A DNA stretch of 6,568 nt from Gammaproteobacteria bacterium (GTDB lineage Bacteria; Pseudomonadota; Gammaproteobacteria; Chromatiales; Chromatiaceae). The position numbers were made by a program, and so were the translations under genes. The first letter of the stretch is position 1, and every line of letters begins with the position of its first letter. The stretch is taken from NCBI GenBank assembly GCA_015231665.1, contig JADGBD010000111.1, positions 1 through 6,568 of the forward strand, written 5' to 3'. The notes under the pieces were generated by a model. The model searched no databases. It was not told the origin of the DNA and was given only the letters and a program-made list of their open reading frames with translations. This document shows, in pieces, positions 1-6,568 of the stretch.

Positions 1-982
1 TGTAGCCCAACTGGGACAGGGTCGAAACGGCCACCACCCGCTTGATGTCATTCTGCACCAGGCCAATCAGGCCAGTGAAGAAGGCGGTGGTCGCGCCGAT
101 GATCAGCACAAAGCTCAGCGCCGTCTCCGACATTTCATACAGCGGCGACATGCGCGCCACCATGAAGATACCGGCGGTGACCATGGTGGCGGCGTGGATC
201 AGGGCCGAGATCGGCGTCGGGCCTTCCATGGAATCTGGCAGCCAGACGTGCAGCGGCACCTGCGCCGACTTGCCCATGGCGCCGATGAACAGCAGGATGC
301 AGATCAGGGTCATCAGCGACCAGCTGGCATCACCCCAGATCTGCACCTGGGTATCGGCATGGGCGCCAGCCTGGGCGAACACCTCGGCATAGTCCAGGCT
401 GTTGAAATACATGGCCACGGCGGCAATGCCGAGGATGAAACCGAAGTCACCGACGCGATTGACCAGAAAGGCCTTCATATTGGCGAAGATGGCGGTCTCA
501 CGCTTGTAATAGAAGCCGATCAGCAAATAAGACACCAGGCCCACCGCCTCCCAGCCAAAGAACAGCTGGAGGAAGTTGTTGGACATCACCAGCATCAGCA
601 TGGAGAAGGTGAACAGGGCGATGTAGCTGAAGAAGCGCTGATAGCCCTCCTCGTGGTGCATGTAGCCGATGGTGTAGATGTGCACCATCAGCGAGACAAA
701 GGTCACCACCGACATCATCATCACCGTCAGGCGGTCCACCAGAAAGCCCACCTCAAAGCGCAGGCCATCGCTGATCATCCAGGTGTAAACCGCCTGATTG
801 AATACCGGCTGGTCGTTGAAGATGAACAGCTTCAAGGTGTAGAGCGACAGCAGGCAGGACAGACCAACGCCGAGAATGGTCACCCAATGGGCTCCGGCAC
901 GGCCGATCTGTTTGCCGAACAGGCCGGCCAGGATGGCACCGATCAGGGGCGCCAGCACGATTGTCAGGTAAATCGCTTCCAT
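1..982 (-). CDS. nuoL: NADH-quinone oxidoreductase subunit L (NuoL), N-terminal half, cut by window edge
   Basis: This is a large antiporter-like membrane subunit at the far end of the complex I membrane arm, thought to carry one proton channel. The frame is open for 327 codons from the ATG at 982 to the left edge, and the family is usually 600-660 aa, so about half is present. The N-terminus MEAIYLTIVLAPLIGA is typical. The family motifs follow in order: FFGWEAVGLVSYLLIGFYY (about residues 141-159, with the channel glutamate Glu145), GKSAQVPLHVWLPDSMEGPT (about 237-256, with Lys238) and ISALIHAATMVTAGI (about 258-272). Many hydrophobic segments alternate with short loops. The visible part ends in STLSQLGY, a conserved stretch just before the middle of the protein. 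A purine-rich ribosome binding site lies 3-4 nt upstream of the start. It is separated from nuoK by 224 nt containing repeat element A, unlike the tight junctions elsewhere in the operon. nuoM and nuoN are expected beyond the edge. Confidence 0.97.
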   Translation of the reverse strand, partial: MEAIYLTIVLAPLIGAILAGLFGKQIGRAGAHWVTILGVGLSCLLSLYTLKLFIFNDQPVFNQAVYTWMISDGLRFEVGFLVDRLTVMMMSVVTFVSLMVHIYTIGYMHHEEGYQRFFSYIALFTFSMLMLVMSNNFLQLFFGWEAVGLVSYLLIGFYYKRETAIFANMKAFLVNRVGDFGFILGIAAVAMYFNSLDYAEVFAQAGAHADTQVQIWGDASWSLMTLICILLFIGAMGKSAQVPLHVWLPDSMEGPTPISALIHAATMVTAGIFMVARMSPLYEMSETALSFVLIIGATTAFFTGLIGLVQNDIKRVVAVSTLSQLGY

Positions 983-985
983 CTG

Positions 986-994
986 CCCTCCCCT
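986..994 (-). promoter_or_regulatory. Ribosome binding site of nuoL
   Basis: Read on the minus strand this is AGGGGAGGG followed by CAG and the ATG at 982. The match to the anti-Shine-Dalgarno sequence is strong but the spacing is short (3-4 nt). It lies outside repeat element A, so nuoL keeps its own translation signal although it is physically uncoupled from nuoK. Confidence 0.7.
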
Positions 995-1217
995 AGCCTT
1001 GATTAGACAAAGGACGCAGAGACCGCAAAGGAGCGCGGAGATCGCAGAGTATTTTGGAGAACGGCATCTGGGAACTCCGAACGCCTGCTCGGGCCTGCCA
1101 AGTACAGCAGCCAGCAGAATCCGTGTTAAACAAACTCCGCGTGCTCTGCGCTTCTCCGCGCACTCTGCGTCCTGAATTTTTAATCAATCTATTCATCTGC
1201 TTAGGCCTAGCCCTTGA
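992..1217. repeat. Near-identical short direct repeats flanking the nuoK-nuoL insertion
   Basis: CCTAGCCTTGA at 992-1002 and CCTAGCCCTTGA at 1206-1217 differ only by one extra C. The second copy spans the nuoK stop codon and its last codons. The first lies just upstream of the nuoL ribosome binding site. They bracket the interval 1003-1205 that contains repeat element A. They could be a target-site duplication left by insertion, or a chance match. The repeat core at 1011-1173 does not abut the direct repeats symmetrically (8 nt on one side, 32 nt on the other), which weakens the duplication reading. No equivalent pair was found around element B. Confidence 0.35.
1011..1173. repeat. Imperfect palindromic intergenic repeat, copy A (MITE/REP-like)
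   Basis: This 163-bp element occupies most of the 224-nt nuoK-nuoL gap. Its left arm (1011-1049) and right arm (1135-1173) are 39 nt each. They are inverted complements at 30 of 39 positions by hand alignment, including a perfect outer 11 bp (AGGACGCAGAG against CTCTGCGTCCT). Each arm is a run of four 9-10-nt units of the form nnCGCRRAG. The 85-nt loop (1050-1134) shows no recognisable gene. Just outside the arms, TTGATTA (999-1005) and TAATCAA (1181-1187) form a further 7-bp inverted repeat. The nuo mRNA would form a long imperfect stem here, with G-U pairs raising the pairing to about 33 of 39. Short frames across it have no family resemblance and are not called. It is related to copy B (left arms 33/39 identical, right arms 32/39). 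The rest of the gap holds only the nuoL ribosome binding site and A/T-rich flanks. I saw no promoter in it. Confidence 0.85.
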
Positions 1218-1512
1218 GAGTGCCAATGTCATCGACATTGATGCTGCGCTTGTTGCGGAACAGCACCACCAGAATGGCCAGACCTATGGCCGCCTCCGCC
1301 GCTGCCACGGTGAGGATGAAGAAGACAAAGATCTGCCCGGACAGATCGCCGAGGAAATGGGAGAAGGCGATGAAGTTCATGTTCACCGCCAGCAGCATCA
1401 GCTCGACGCACATCAGCAGAATCAGCAGGTTCTTGCGATTGAGAAAGATACCGGCAATGCTCAGGGAAAACAGGATGGCGCTGAGGATCAGGTAGTCGGA
1501 CAGGGCTAGCAC
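1207..1512 (-). CDS. nuoK: NADH-quinone oxidoreductase subunit K (NuoK)
   Basis: This small three-helix membrane subunit of the complex I proton-pumping arm is homologous to mitochondrial ND4L. I chose the GTG at 1512, which gives 101 aa, the usual family length, and begins [20 protein letters not shown] after the initiator. An ATG 18 nt upstream (1530) is in frame but lies inside the end of nuoJ, would add six atypical residues (MRRIDA), and overlaps the GGAGG ribosome binding site, so it is unlikely. The conserved membrane glutamates are present at Glu37 ([13 protein letters not shown]) and Glu73 ([13 protein letters not shown]), matching E. coli Glu36 and Glu72. It starts 4 nt after the nuoJ stop, so translation is probably coupled. 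The stop TAG lies at the edge of the gap holding repeat element A. Confidence 0.97.
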   Translation of the reverse strand: MLALSDYLILSAILFSLSIAGIFLNRKNLLILLMCVELMLLAVNMNFIAFSHFLGDLSGQIFVFFILTVAAAEAAIGLAILVVLFRNKRSINVDDIGTLKG

Positions 1513-1516
1513 AGCA

Positions 1517-2116
1517 TCAATCCTCCGCATCCATGCTGACCAGGCGCACGCGCTCTTCGCGCTTCACCTGCAGCTGTCTGCTGATGTTCTGGGTCTTCTT
1601 CTCCGGCCGCCGGCGCAGGGTCAGGCCGATGGCGGCGACTATGCCCACCAGCAGGATCACCGCCGCGATCTCGAAGGGGTACATGTAGGTGGTATAAAGC
1701 TGCTGACCTATGGCCTCGGTATTGGCGTAGTCCGCCGCGCTCGGCTGTGGCTTGGGGTAGTGCTCCAGGCCAAAACGGGCCGGCCCCACCACCAGCACCA
1801 TCTCCACCAGCATCACTGCGGCAATGACACCGCCGAGCCAGACATAACGAATAAACCCGGCACGCATGGCCGCCACGTCAATGTCCAGCATCATGATGAC
1901 GAACAAAAACAACACCATCACCGCACCCACATAGACCAGCACCAGGGTAATGGCGAGGAACTCCGCCTCCAGCAGCATCCAGAGAATGGCGGACTGGAAG
2001 AAGGCAAACACCAGAAACAGCGCCGAATGCACCGGATTGCGGCGCAGGATCACCATGCTGGCAGAAAACACCAGCAGGGCCGCAACCACATAGAAAATCA
2101 TCTTTTCGTAGGACAT
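1517..2116 (-). CDS. nuoJ: NADH-quinone oxidoreductase subunit J (NuoJ)
   Basis: This membrane subunit of complex I is homologous to mitochondrial ND6. It sits between NuoH and the antiporter-like subunits and helps link quinone reduction to proton pumping. The protein is 199 aa with about five hydrophobic segments (roughly residues 7-24, 30-48, 53-77, 91-110 and 147-167). The diagnostic third segment [18 protein letters not shown] (61-78) is the conserved helix known in solved complexes to carry a pi-bulge. The motif [12 protein letters not shown] (25-36) is also typical. A charged C-terminal tail of about 30 residues follows the last helix. The ATG at 2116 has only a modest AAGG about 10 nt upstream. 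Unlike its neighbours it cannot be coupled to the preceding gene, because 235 nt containing repeat element B separate it from nuoI. Its last codons contain the nuoK ribosome binding site. Confidence 0.97.
   Translation of the reverse strand: MSYEKMIFYVVAALLVFSASMVILRRNPVHSALFLVFAFFQSAILWMLLEAEFLAITLVLVYVGAVMVLFLFVIMMLDIDVAAMRAGFIRYVWLGGVIAAVMLVEMVLVVGPARFGLEHYPKPQPSAADYANTEAIGQQLYTTYMYPFEIAAVILLVGIVAAIGLTLRRRPEKKTQNISRQLQVKREERVRLVSMDAED
1522..1526 (-). promoter_or_regulatory. Ribosome binding site that decides the nuoK start
   Basis: GGAGG on the minus strand lies inside the final codons of nuoJ, 9 nt upstream of the GTG at 1512. It overlaps the region just after the alternative ATG at 1530, so it cannot serve that ATG. 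Together with the 101-aa family length, it supports GTG as the true nuoK start. Confidence 0.75.
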
Positions 2117-2160
2117 GAATGTCTTGCCTTAGCCTAAATCAACAGTTCCGCAACCAAAAA

Positions 2161-2327
2161 GGGACGCAGAGGACGCAAAGGAGCGCAAAGAACGCAGAGA
2201 AAGTAAAACCTCAAAGCAACCATCCCTGACCAGATCGAGCCAGCCCTCAAATTGAGCAGGAGCAAGCCTGGAAAGCCCCACATCAAAACTCAGCGGCCTC
2301 TGCGCTTCTCTGCGATCTCTGCGTCCC
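2161..2327. repeat. Imperfect palindromic intergenic repeat, copy B (MITE/REP-like)
   Basis: This 167-bp element lies in the 235-nt nuoI-nuoJ gap. Its left arm (2161-2199) and right arm (2289-2327) match as inverted complements at 31 of 39 positions. The outermost 11 bp are perfect (GGGACGCAGAG against CTCTGCGTCCC). As in copy A, each arm consists of four 9-10-nt units with a CGC core. The 89-nt loop (2200-2288) shares no obvious sequence with the loop of copy A. Both copies lie in the same orientation: left arms resemble left arms better than they resemble inverted right arms. On the mRNA strand the closing stem is followed by TTTTTGG, which resembles a weak terminator tail, but the very large loop argues against efficient termination. 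A flanking AACCAA (2152-2157) and TTGGTT (2341-2346) form a short, asymmetric outer inverted repeat. No gene or promoter is recognised in the gap. Confidence 0.85.
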
Positions 2328-2351
2328 ATTATCTCAGTCATTGGTTTCAGC

Positions 2352-2843
2352 TTAACGGTACTTGGCCTGCTCGGCGCGGTCGGCAGCCAGCTGGGCTTCG
2401 TATTGCTCGCCTATGGCCAGCAGTCGCTGTTTGTCGATGACCCGCTCGCTGTTCTGCTCCATGCTGTACTCGTAGATGCGGCTCAGCACTATGGAGTCCA
2501 CCGGGCAGGATTCCTCACAGAAGCCGCAGTAGATGCACTTGAACAGGTCGATCTCGTACTTGCTGGTGCGGCGCGAGCCGTCCTCGCGCGGTTCCGCCTC
2601 GATGGTGATCGCCAGCGCCGGGCAGACCGCCTCGCACAGCTTGCAGGCGATGCAGCGCTCTTCTCCGTTGGGATAACGGCGCAGGGCGTGCAGGCCACGG
2701 AAGCGCGGCGATACCGGCGCCTTCTCCTCCGGATACTGCACGGTAAACTTGGGGCGGAAGAAATAGCGCCCGGTTACGCCCAGTCCCTTGAACAGTTCCA
2801 GCAGGAACAGGCTTTTGATGCTATGGGTGAGTGCTTTCAACAT
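2352..2843 (-). CDS. nuoI: NADH-quinone oxidoreductase subunit I (NuoI), two [4Fe-4S] ferredoxin-like subunit
   Basis: This peripheral-arm subunit carries clusters N6a and N6b, which pass electrons from NuoG toward N2 and quinone (homologous to mitochondrial TYKY/NDUFS8). The protein is 163 aa, usual for the compact proteobacterial form. The first cluster motif [12 protein letters not shown] has Cys64, 67, 70 and 74. The second, [12 protein letters not shown], has Cys103, 106, 109 and 113. All eight ligands are present. The N-terminal region has the amphipathic stretch [18 protein letters not shown] (about 12-29), which lies along the membrane next to NuoH, then a conserved region ending [18 protein letters not shown]. 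The ATG at 2843 is 8 nt after the nuoH stop, with GAGG at 2850-2853 overlapping that stop, so translation is likely coupled. Downstream, the operon is interrupted by repeat element B. Confidence 0.98.
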   Translation of the reverse strand: MLKALTHSIKSLFLLELFKGLGVTGRYFFRPKFTVQYPEEKAPVSPRFRGLHALRRYPNGEERCIACKLCEAVCPALAITIEAEPREDGSRRTSKYEIDLFKCIYCGFCEESCPVDSIVLSRIYEYSMEQNSERVIDKQRLLAIGEQYEAQLAADRAEQAKYR

Positions 2844-2851
2844 GGCGGGCC

Positions 2852-3916
2852 TCAGTCAAACCACCAGGGCAGCTGATAGACCACCGCCAGCGCCACCAGA
2901 AGAATCCAGACGATGGTGATCGGAATGAACACCTTCCAGCCCAGGCGCATGATCTGGTCGTAGCGGTAGCGCGGGAAGGTGGCGCGGAACCAGAGGAACA
3001 GGAACATGAAGACAAAAGTCTTGAGCACCAGCCAGAAAAAGCCCGGCACCCAGGCAAAGGCCGGTTCCAGGAAGGTGCCCTGGAAGGGTGACAGCCAGCC
3101 GCCCATGAACATCAGCGCGCTCAGCGCCGAGATCAGGATCATGTTGGCGTATTCGCCAAGGAAGAAGGCGGCGAAGGCCATGCCGGAGTAATCCACATGG
3201 AAGCCGGCGACGATCTCCGACTCACCCTCGGCCACGTCGAATGGGGCGCGGTTGGTCTCGGCCACGCCGGAGATGAAGTAGATGACAAACAGCGGCAGTA
3301 GCGGCAGCCAGAACCAGTGCAGCAGCGAGCCGCTCTGCGCCTGCACGATCTGCCCCAGATTGAGGCTGCCGGCAGCCACCAGCACGCCCACCAGGGCAAA
3401 GCCCATGGCGATTTCATAGCTGACCACCTGCGCCGCCGAGCGCATGGCACCGAGCAGGGCATATTTGGAGTTGGAGGCCCAGCCGGCGATGATGATGCCG
3501 TACACCCCCACCGAGGTCATCGCCAGCAGATACAGCAGACCGGCGTTGACATCCGCCAGCACCAGGCCCTCATCGAAGGGAAACACCGCCCAGGCCGCCA
3601 GCGCCGGGCCCAGGGTCAGCATGGGGGCGATGAGAAACAGCAAGGGGCTGGCCTTGGTGGGTATGACGATCTCCTTGAACATCAGCTTCACCGCATCGGC
3701 GATGGGCTGACCCAACCCCAGCAGGTGCATGCCGAAAAAGCCGACCCGGTTGGGACCGATGCGCACCTGCATGTAGCCGATAACCTTGCGCTCGGCCCAG
3801 GTGTAATAGGCCACCAGGATCATCAGCGGCAGCATGATCACCGTGATCTTGAGCAGTATGCCCAGCAGGGGCAGCTCGGTGGTGATGTAGCTCCAGATGT
3901 TCAGCACTGCATCCAT
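2852..3916 (-). CDS. nuoH: NADH-quinone oxidoreductase subunit H (NuoH)
   Basis: This membrane subunit (mitochondrial ND1 homologue) forms most of the quinone-binding tunnel and anchors the peripheral arm. The protein is 354 aa, slightly longer than E. coli NuoH (about 325 aa) and close to the usual proteobacterial length. Family signatures are clear: [19 protein letters not shown] (about residues 41-59) and [20 protein letters not shown] (about 217-236), the latter holding the acidic loop that faces the quinone cavity. About eight or more hydrophobic segments are visible, the first at roughly 16-38. Other conserved stretches are [16 protein letters not shown] (67-82) and [17 protein letters not shown] (307-323). 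The start at 3916 is 4 nt after the nuoG stop. GAGGTG at 3924-3929, inside the nuoG end, serves as ribosome binding site. Confidence 0.98.
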   Translation of the reverse strand: MDAVLNIWSYITTELPLLGILLKITVIMLPLMILVAYYTWAERKVIGYMQVRIGPNRVGFFGMHLLGLGQPIADAVKLMFKEIVIPTKASPLLFLIAPMLTLGPALAAWAVFPFDEGLVLADVNAGLLYLLAMTSVGVYGIIIAGWASNSKYALLGAMRSAAQVVSYEIAMGFALVGVLVAAGSLNLGQIVQAQSGSLLHWFWLPLLPLFVIYFISGVAETNRAPFDVAEGESEIVAGFHVDYSGMAFAAFFLGEYANMILISALSALMFMGGWLSPFQGTFLEPAFAWVPGFFWLVLKTFVFMFLFLWFRATFPRYRYDQIMRLGWKVFIPITIVWILLVALAVVYQLPWWFD

Positions 3917-3920
3917 CCCG

Positions 3921-6251
3921 TCACACCTCGATTTTTACAGGGCCGAACAGGGGACCCAGGGCTTCGCTGCCGGGCACCCCGGCGGGGATCAGCGCGCACT
4001 GATCCGGCACGCCCTCATCCAAGGCCAGGACCATCTCCAGATGCCGGCCGGACTGATTGATTACGGCATTGGCGCCCGGTTTCAAGCCCAGGCTGGCTGC
4101 CGTCTTGGCATTCAGGCGCAGCAGGCGACCCTGGCGGGCATCTGCCGAACGCTGCAGCGAGGGCGCCAGGCGCACCGCCATGTCACTGGCATAAATGGGG
4201 TAGTAGCCGATGCGGGTCAGGGGGCCGTCGTTGAACTGGCTGCTGTTGCATGACTGGTTGATGACATTGCTCAACTGGGTTTCAGCACAGGCCGCTTTCA
4301 GCTCCGCCAGCACCTCCTCGCTACTGTTGAACTCAAAGCCGTCGAGATTGCACAGATTGCCCAGCACCCGCAGCACCTTCCAGGCCGGGCGGGCCTCAGC
4401 CTGGGGGCTGACGGCGCCGGCATAGCTCTGCCAATCCCCTTGGGCATTGACCAGGGTGCCGGAGCTTTCAGCAAACCAGCCGATGGGCAGCAGCAGATCC
4501 GCCAACTGGTGCAGGCTGGGGCTGACAAAGGCGCTCAGGGCTATCACTGGGCCTGCGCCAAACAGCTCGGCAGCGGCGCAGGGGTCGGCCAGGTCAAGCA
4601 GTGGATCGAGACCCAGGACCAAGCTGGTGCCAGTCTTGTCCTGCAGCATTTGGGCGCAGTGGGCGCCGGTTTGCGTATTGGGTTTGCCGCCGGGCAGGCG
4701 ATTGGGCTGGGCACCGGCCAGCTGAGCGCCAACCGCATTGGCGGCAGCAGGCAGATGACCCAGGCGGGCGCCTGCATTCTCGGCGATGGCAGCGGCCAAG
4801 CTCTCAAGCACAGCAAAATCGGGATGACTGCTGGCCAGATTGCCCAGCAACACGGCGGCCTTTTCGGCGGATTTGAGTTGCTCGGCCAGGGCCTTGGTGG
4901 CTGGGGATTCAATCGCATCCTTGACCAGGTCAGCCGAAACACCCAGGGCCTTGGCCACCCCGGCCAGGGCCTTGACCATGCCCGCCGGGCTGGTCACCAG
5001 CTGCTCGGCAGCGTAATTGAGCTCAAAGCGGCAAGGGTTGATGTAGCCGATGGCCGCGCCATTGAGGGCCGCCTTGCGCAGGCGATGGCCCAGCAGGGGC
5101 TGATCCTTGCGCGGGTTGCCGCCGATCACCAGCACCGCTTGCTGCTGTTCCAGCTCGGCGATGGGCAAGCCAAGCCAGCGCAGGCTCGAGTTGTCATCGT
5201 TGCGGAAATCCGCCTGGCTCAGGCGATGGTCGATGCGGTTGCTGCCCAGGCCACGGGTCAGCTTCTGCGCCAGGTAAAGTTCTTCGACCGTAGCATTGGG
5301 CGAAACCAGGGTATTCAGCGAGCCGCCGGCCTGTTTGAGGATTTCAGCCGCCTTGTTCAGTGCGCTCTGCCAGTCGATGGGGCGCCACTGGCCGTTCTGC
5401 TTGAGCATGGGCTGGGGCAGGCGCTCGTCGGCATTGAGCGCCTCGTAGCTGAAGCGGTCGCGGTCGGAGATCCAGCACTCGTTGACCGCTTCGTTGTCCC
5501 GCGGCACCACGCGCATCACCTGATTGCGGCGGACATGGATGGCCAGATTGGAGCCAACGCCATCGTGACAGGCGATGCTGGGGTATTCCTGCAGCTCCCA
5601 GGCGCGGGCGCGAAAACGGAAAGGCTTGGAGGTGAGCGCACCCACCGGGCAGACGTCGATGATATTGCCGGACAGCTCGGAATCGACGCTGTGCTGCACG
5701 TAGGTGCCGATCTTCATGTGCTCGCCACGGCCGGTGGCGCCCATCTCGCGCACCCCGGCGATCTCTGCGCCGAAGCGCACGCAGCGGGTGCAGTGGATGC
5801 AGCGGGTCATATCGGTGGCCACCAGCGGCCCCAGGTCCGGGTCCTTGACCACGCGCTTGGCCTCGACATAGCGGGATACATCGGAGCCATAACCCATGGC
5901 CAGATCCTGCAGCTCGCACTCGCCGCCCTGGTCACAGATCGGGCAGTCCAGCGGGTGATTGATCAGCAGAAATTCCATGGTGCCCTTCTGCGCCGCCAGG
6001 GCCAGGGGCGATTTGGTGTGCACCTTCATCCCCTCGGCCACCGGGGTAGCGCAGGCGGGCAGCGGCTTGGGTGCCTTTTCCACCTCCACCAGGCACATGC
6101 GGCAGTTGGCGGCAATGGAAAGTTTTTTGTGGTAGCAGAAGCGCGGGATGCTGATGCCGTTGGCATCGGTCACCTCGATGAGCATGGCGCCCGGCCGCGC
6201 TTTCAGCTCGCGGCCATCGACTTCAATGCTTACCAGTGTCTCGTCGGTCAT
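3921..6251 (-). CDS. nuoG: NADH-quinone oxidoreductase subunit G (NuoG)
   Basis: This is the largest peripheral-arm subunit, relaying electrons from NuoF toward NuoI. The 776-aa protein starts with a ferredoxin-like [2Fe-2S] domain (N1b) with Cys39, Cys50, Cys53 and Cys67. The His-Cys3 [4Fe-4S] site (N5) has His99, Cys103, Cys106 and Cys112 ([14 protein letters not shown]). The third site (N4) is CIHCTRC at 151-157 plus Cys201 in DVCPVGA. From about residue 220 it becomes a molybdopterin-oxidoreductase-like domain that in this family is structural and binds no molybdenum. The distal N7 cluster appears absent: the CxxCxxxC motif is missing, and only isolated Cys228 and Cys259 lie in that region. 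E. coli NuoG, about 908 aa, has N7. The C-terminus (about 700-776) resembles the small beta-barrel domain of this superfamily. The ATG at 6251 lies 25 nt after the nuoF stop with only a weak ribosome binding site (AGAGAACA). Confidence 0.98.
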   Translation of the reverse strand: MTDETLVSIEVDGRELKARPGAMLIEVTDANGISIPRFCYHKKLSIAANCRMCLVEVEKAPKPLPACATPVAEGMKVHTKSPLALAAQKGTMEFLLINHPLDCPICDQGGECELQDLAMGYGSDVSRYVEAKRVVKDPDLGPLVATDMTRCIHCTRCVRFGAEIAGVREMGATGRGEHMKIGTYVQHSVDSELSGNIIDVCPVGALTSKPFRFRARAWELQEYPSIACHDGVGSNLAIHVRRNQVMRVVPRDNEAVNECWISDRDRFSYEALNADERLPQPMLKQNGQWRPIDWQSALNKAAEILKQAGGSLNTLVSPNATVEELYLAQKLTRGLGSNRIDHRLSQADFRNDDNSSLRWLGLPIAELEQQQAVLVIGGNPRKDQPLLGHRLRKAALNGAAIGYINPCRFELNYAAEQLVTSPAGMVKALAGVAKALGVSADLVKDAIESPATKALAEQLKSAEKAAVLLGNLASSHPDFAVLESLAAAIAENAGARLGHLPAAANAVGAQLAGAQPNRLPGGKPNTQTGAHCAQMLQDKTGTSLVLGLDPLLDLADPCAAAELFGAGPVIALSAFVSPSLHQLADLLLPIGWFAESSGTLVNAQGDWQSYAGAVSPQAEARPAWKVLRVLGNLCNLDGFEFNSSEEVLAELKAACAETQLSNVINQSCNSSQFNDGPLTRIGYYPIYASDMAVRLAPSLQRSADARQGRLLRLNAKTAASLGLKPGANAVINQSGRHLEMVLALDEGVPDQCALIPAGVPGSEALGPLFGPVKIEV

Positions 6252-6276
6252 GCTTGTTCTCTGGTTTTCATCAGGC

Positions 6277-6568
6277 TCAGACAGCTACCTGGCACTTCTT
6301 GTGGTCGATGTGGTACTGGAACTCGTCGCGGTAGTGCTTGAGCATGCCCTGCACCGGCATGGCGGCGGCATCGCCCAGGGCGCAGATGGTGCGACCGGCG
6401 ATCTTGCTGGTGACATCGTCCAACAGCGCCAGGTCTTCCGCCCTGCCCTTGCCCTGCTCGATGCGGCTGACCACCCGATACAGCCAGCCGGTGCCCTCGC
6501 GGCAGGGGGTGCACTGGCCGCAGGACTCTTCGTAATAGAAGTAGGACAGGCGTTCCAGGATCCGGACC
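6277..6568 (-). CDS. nuoF: NADH-quinone oxidoreductase subunit F (NuoF), C-terminal end, cut by window edge
   Basis: These are the last 96 residues of the NADH- and FMN-binding subunit that starts electron transfer in complex I. The FMN and NADH domains lie outside the window. The fragment contains the signature for the N3 [4Fe-4S] cluster, ESCGQCTPCREGTGW, with the first three ligands at fragment residues 16, 19 and 22. The fourth ligand lies in TICALGDAAAMPVQG (residue 62). The end, with YHIDHKKCQVAV, matches the usual C-terminus of proteobacterial NuoF. The frame reads open from the right edge to the TGA at 6277-6279. nuoG follows after 25 nt. Confidence 0.97.
   Translation of the reverse strand, partial: VRILERLSYFYYEESCGQCTPCREGTGWLYRVVSRIEQGKGRAEDLALLDDVTSKIAGRTICALGDAAAMPVQGMLKHYRDEFQYHIDHKKCQVAV

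Noticed and set aside
194..1006. A 270-codon plus-strand frame opposite nuoL
   Set aside because: It is His/Gln/Asp-rich, typical of the reverse reading of a hydrophobic membrane protein. The opposite strand encodes NuoL with conserved motifs.
1011..1173. CRISPR-like or tandem-repeat array
   Set aside because: The repeated units are only 9-10 nt, contiguous within each arm and arranged as an inverted pair. There are no regular spacers and no cas genes.
993..1238. An 81-codon minus-strand frame across repeat element A
   Set aside because: It is made of repeat arms and loop, runs into the end of nuoK in another frame, and has no family resemblance. Such frames in repeats are often annotated in error.
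2129..2341. A 70-codon minus-strand frame across repeat element B
   Set aside because: Its Arg/Ser/Leu-rich translation comes from the palindromic arms. There is no convincing ribosome binding site or homology.
4440..6341. A 633-codon open frame on the plus strand, opposite nuoG and the end of nuoF
   Set aside because: It is the antisense shadow of a high-G+C gene. Its translation is low-complexity (rich in Gly, Ala, Gln, His) with no recognisable domain, while the minus strand encodes an unmistakable NuoG with all core cluster ligands.
6248..6514. An 88-codon minus-strand frame overlapping the end of nuoF, suggesting a frameshift
   Set aside because: NuoF reads intact in its own frame through the N3 cysteine motif to its normal C-terminus. 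The other frame is a shadow that happens to close at the nuoG start.

Overview
The whole window is part of one respiratory complex I operon (nuo, proton-translocating NADH:quinone oxidoreductase), read entirely on the minus strand. In transcription order it holds the 3' end of nuoF (cut by the right edge), nuoG, nuoH, nuoI, nuoJ, nuoK and the 5' half of nuoL (cut by the left edge). This is the canonical bacterial order. Motifs, cysteine sets and family lengths make these identifications firm. The coding DNA has moderately high G+C. NuoG is about 776 aa, not the roughly 900 aa enterobacterial form, and NuoI is 163 aa. These features suggest a non-enteric proteobacterium, probably a gammaproteobacterium (Chromatiales- or Methylococcales-like) or a betaproteobacterium. 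That placement is inference from general family knowledge, not from a search.

Layout by position: nuoL start half 1-982; intergenic gap 983-1206 with repeat element A; nuoK 1207-1512; nuoJ 1517-2116; intergenic gap 2117-2351 with repeat element B; nuoI 2352-2843; nuoH 2852-3916; nuoG 3921-6251; nuoF end 6277-6568. Most junctions are tight (4, 8, 4 and 25 nt), with ribosome binding sites embedded in the preceding stop region, as expected for translationally coupled genes of one mRNA. No promoter or convincing terminator for the operon is visible, and both operon ends lie outside the window.

How the genes work together: NuoF (NADH/FMN, cluster N3) and NuoG (clusters N1b, N4, N5) form the NADH-oxidising arm. 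NuoI (N6a, N6b) carries electrons toward the quinone site. NuoH forms the membrane part of the quinone chamber. NuoJ, NuoK and NuoL are membrane subunits of the proton-pumping arm.

The unexpected part is in the two widened junctions, nuoI-nuoJ and nuoK-nuoL. Each contains a related imperfect palindromic element of about 165 bp. It has two 39-nt arms built from four 9-10-nt CGC-containing units, and a loop of 85-89 nt that is unrelated between the two copies. The elements look like non-autonomous, MITE-like or REP-like intergenic repeats that entered the operon twice, in the same orientation, without breaking a gene. They are the most interesting signal here. I saw no new protein system, CRISPR array, tRNA or rRNA.
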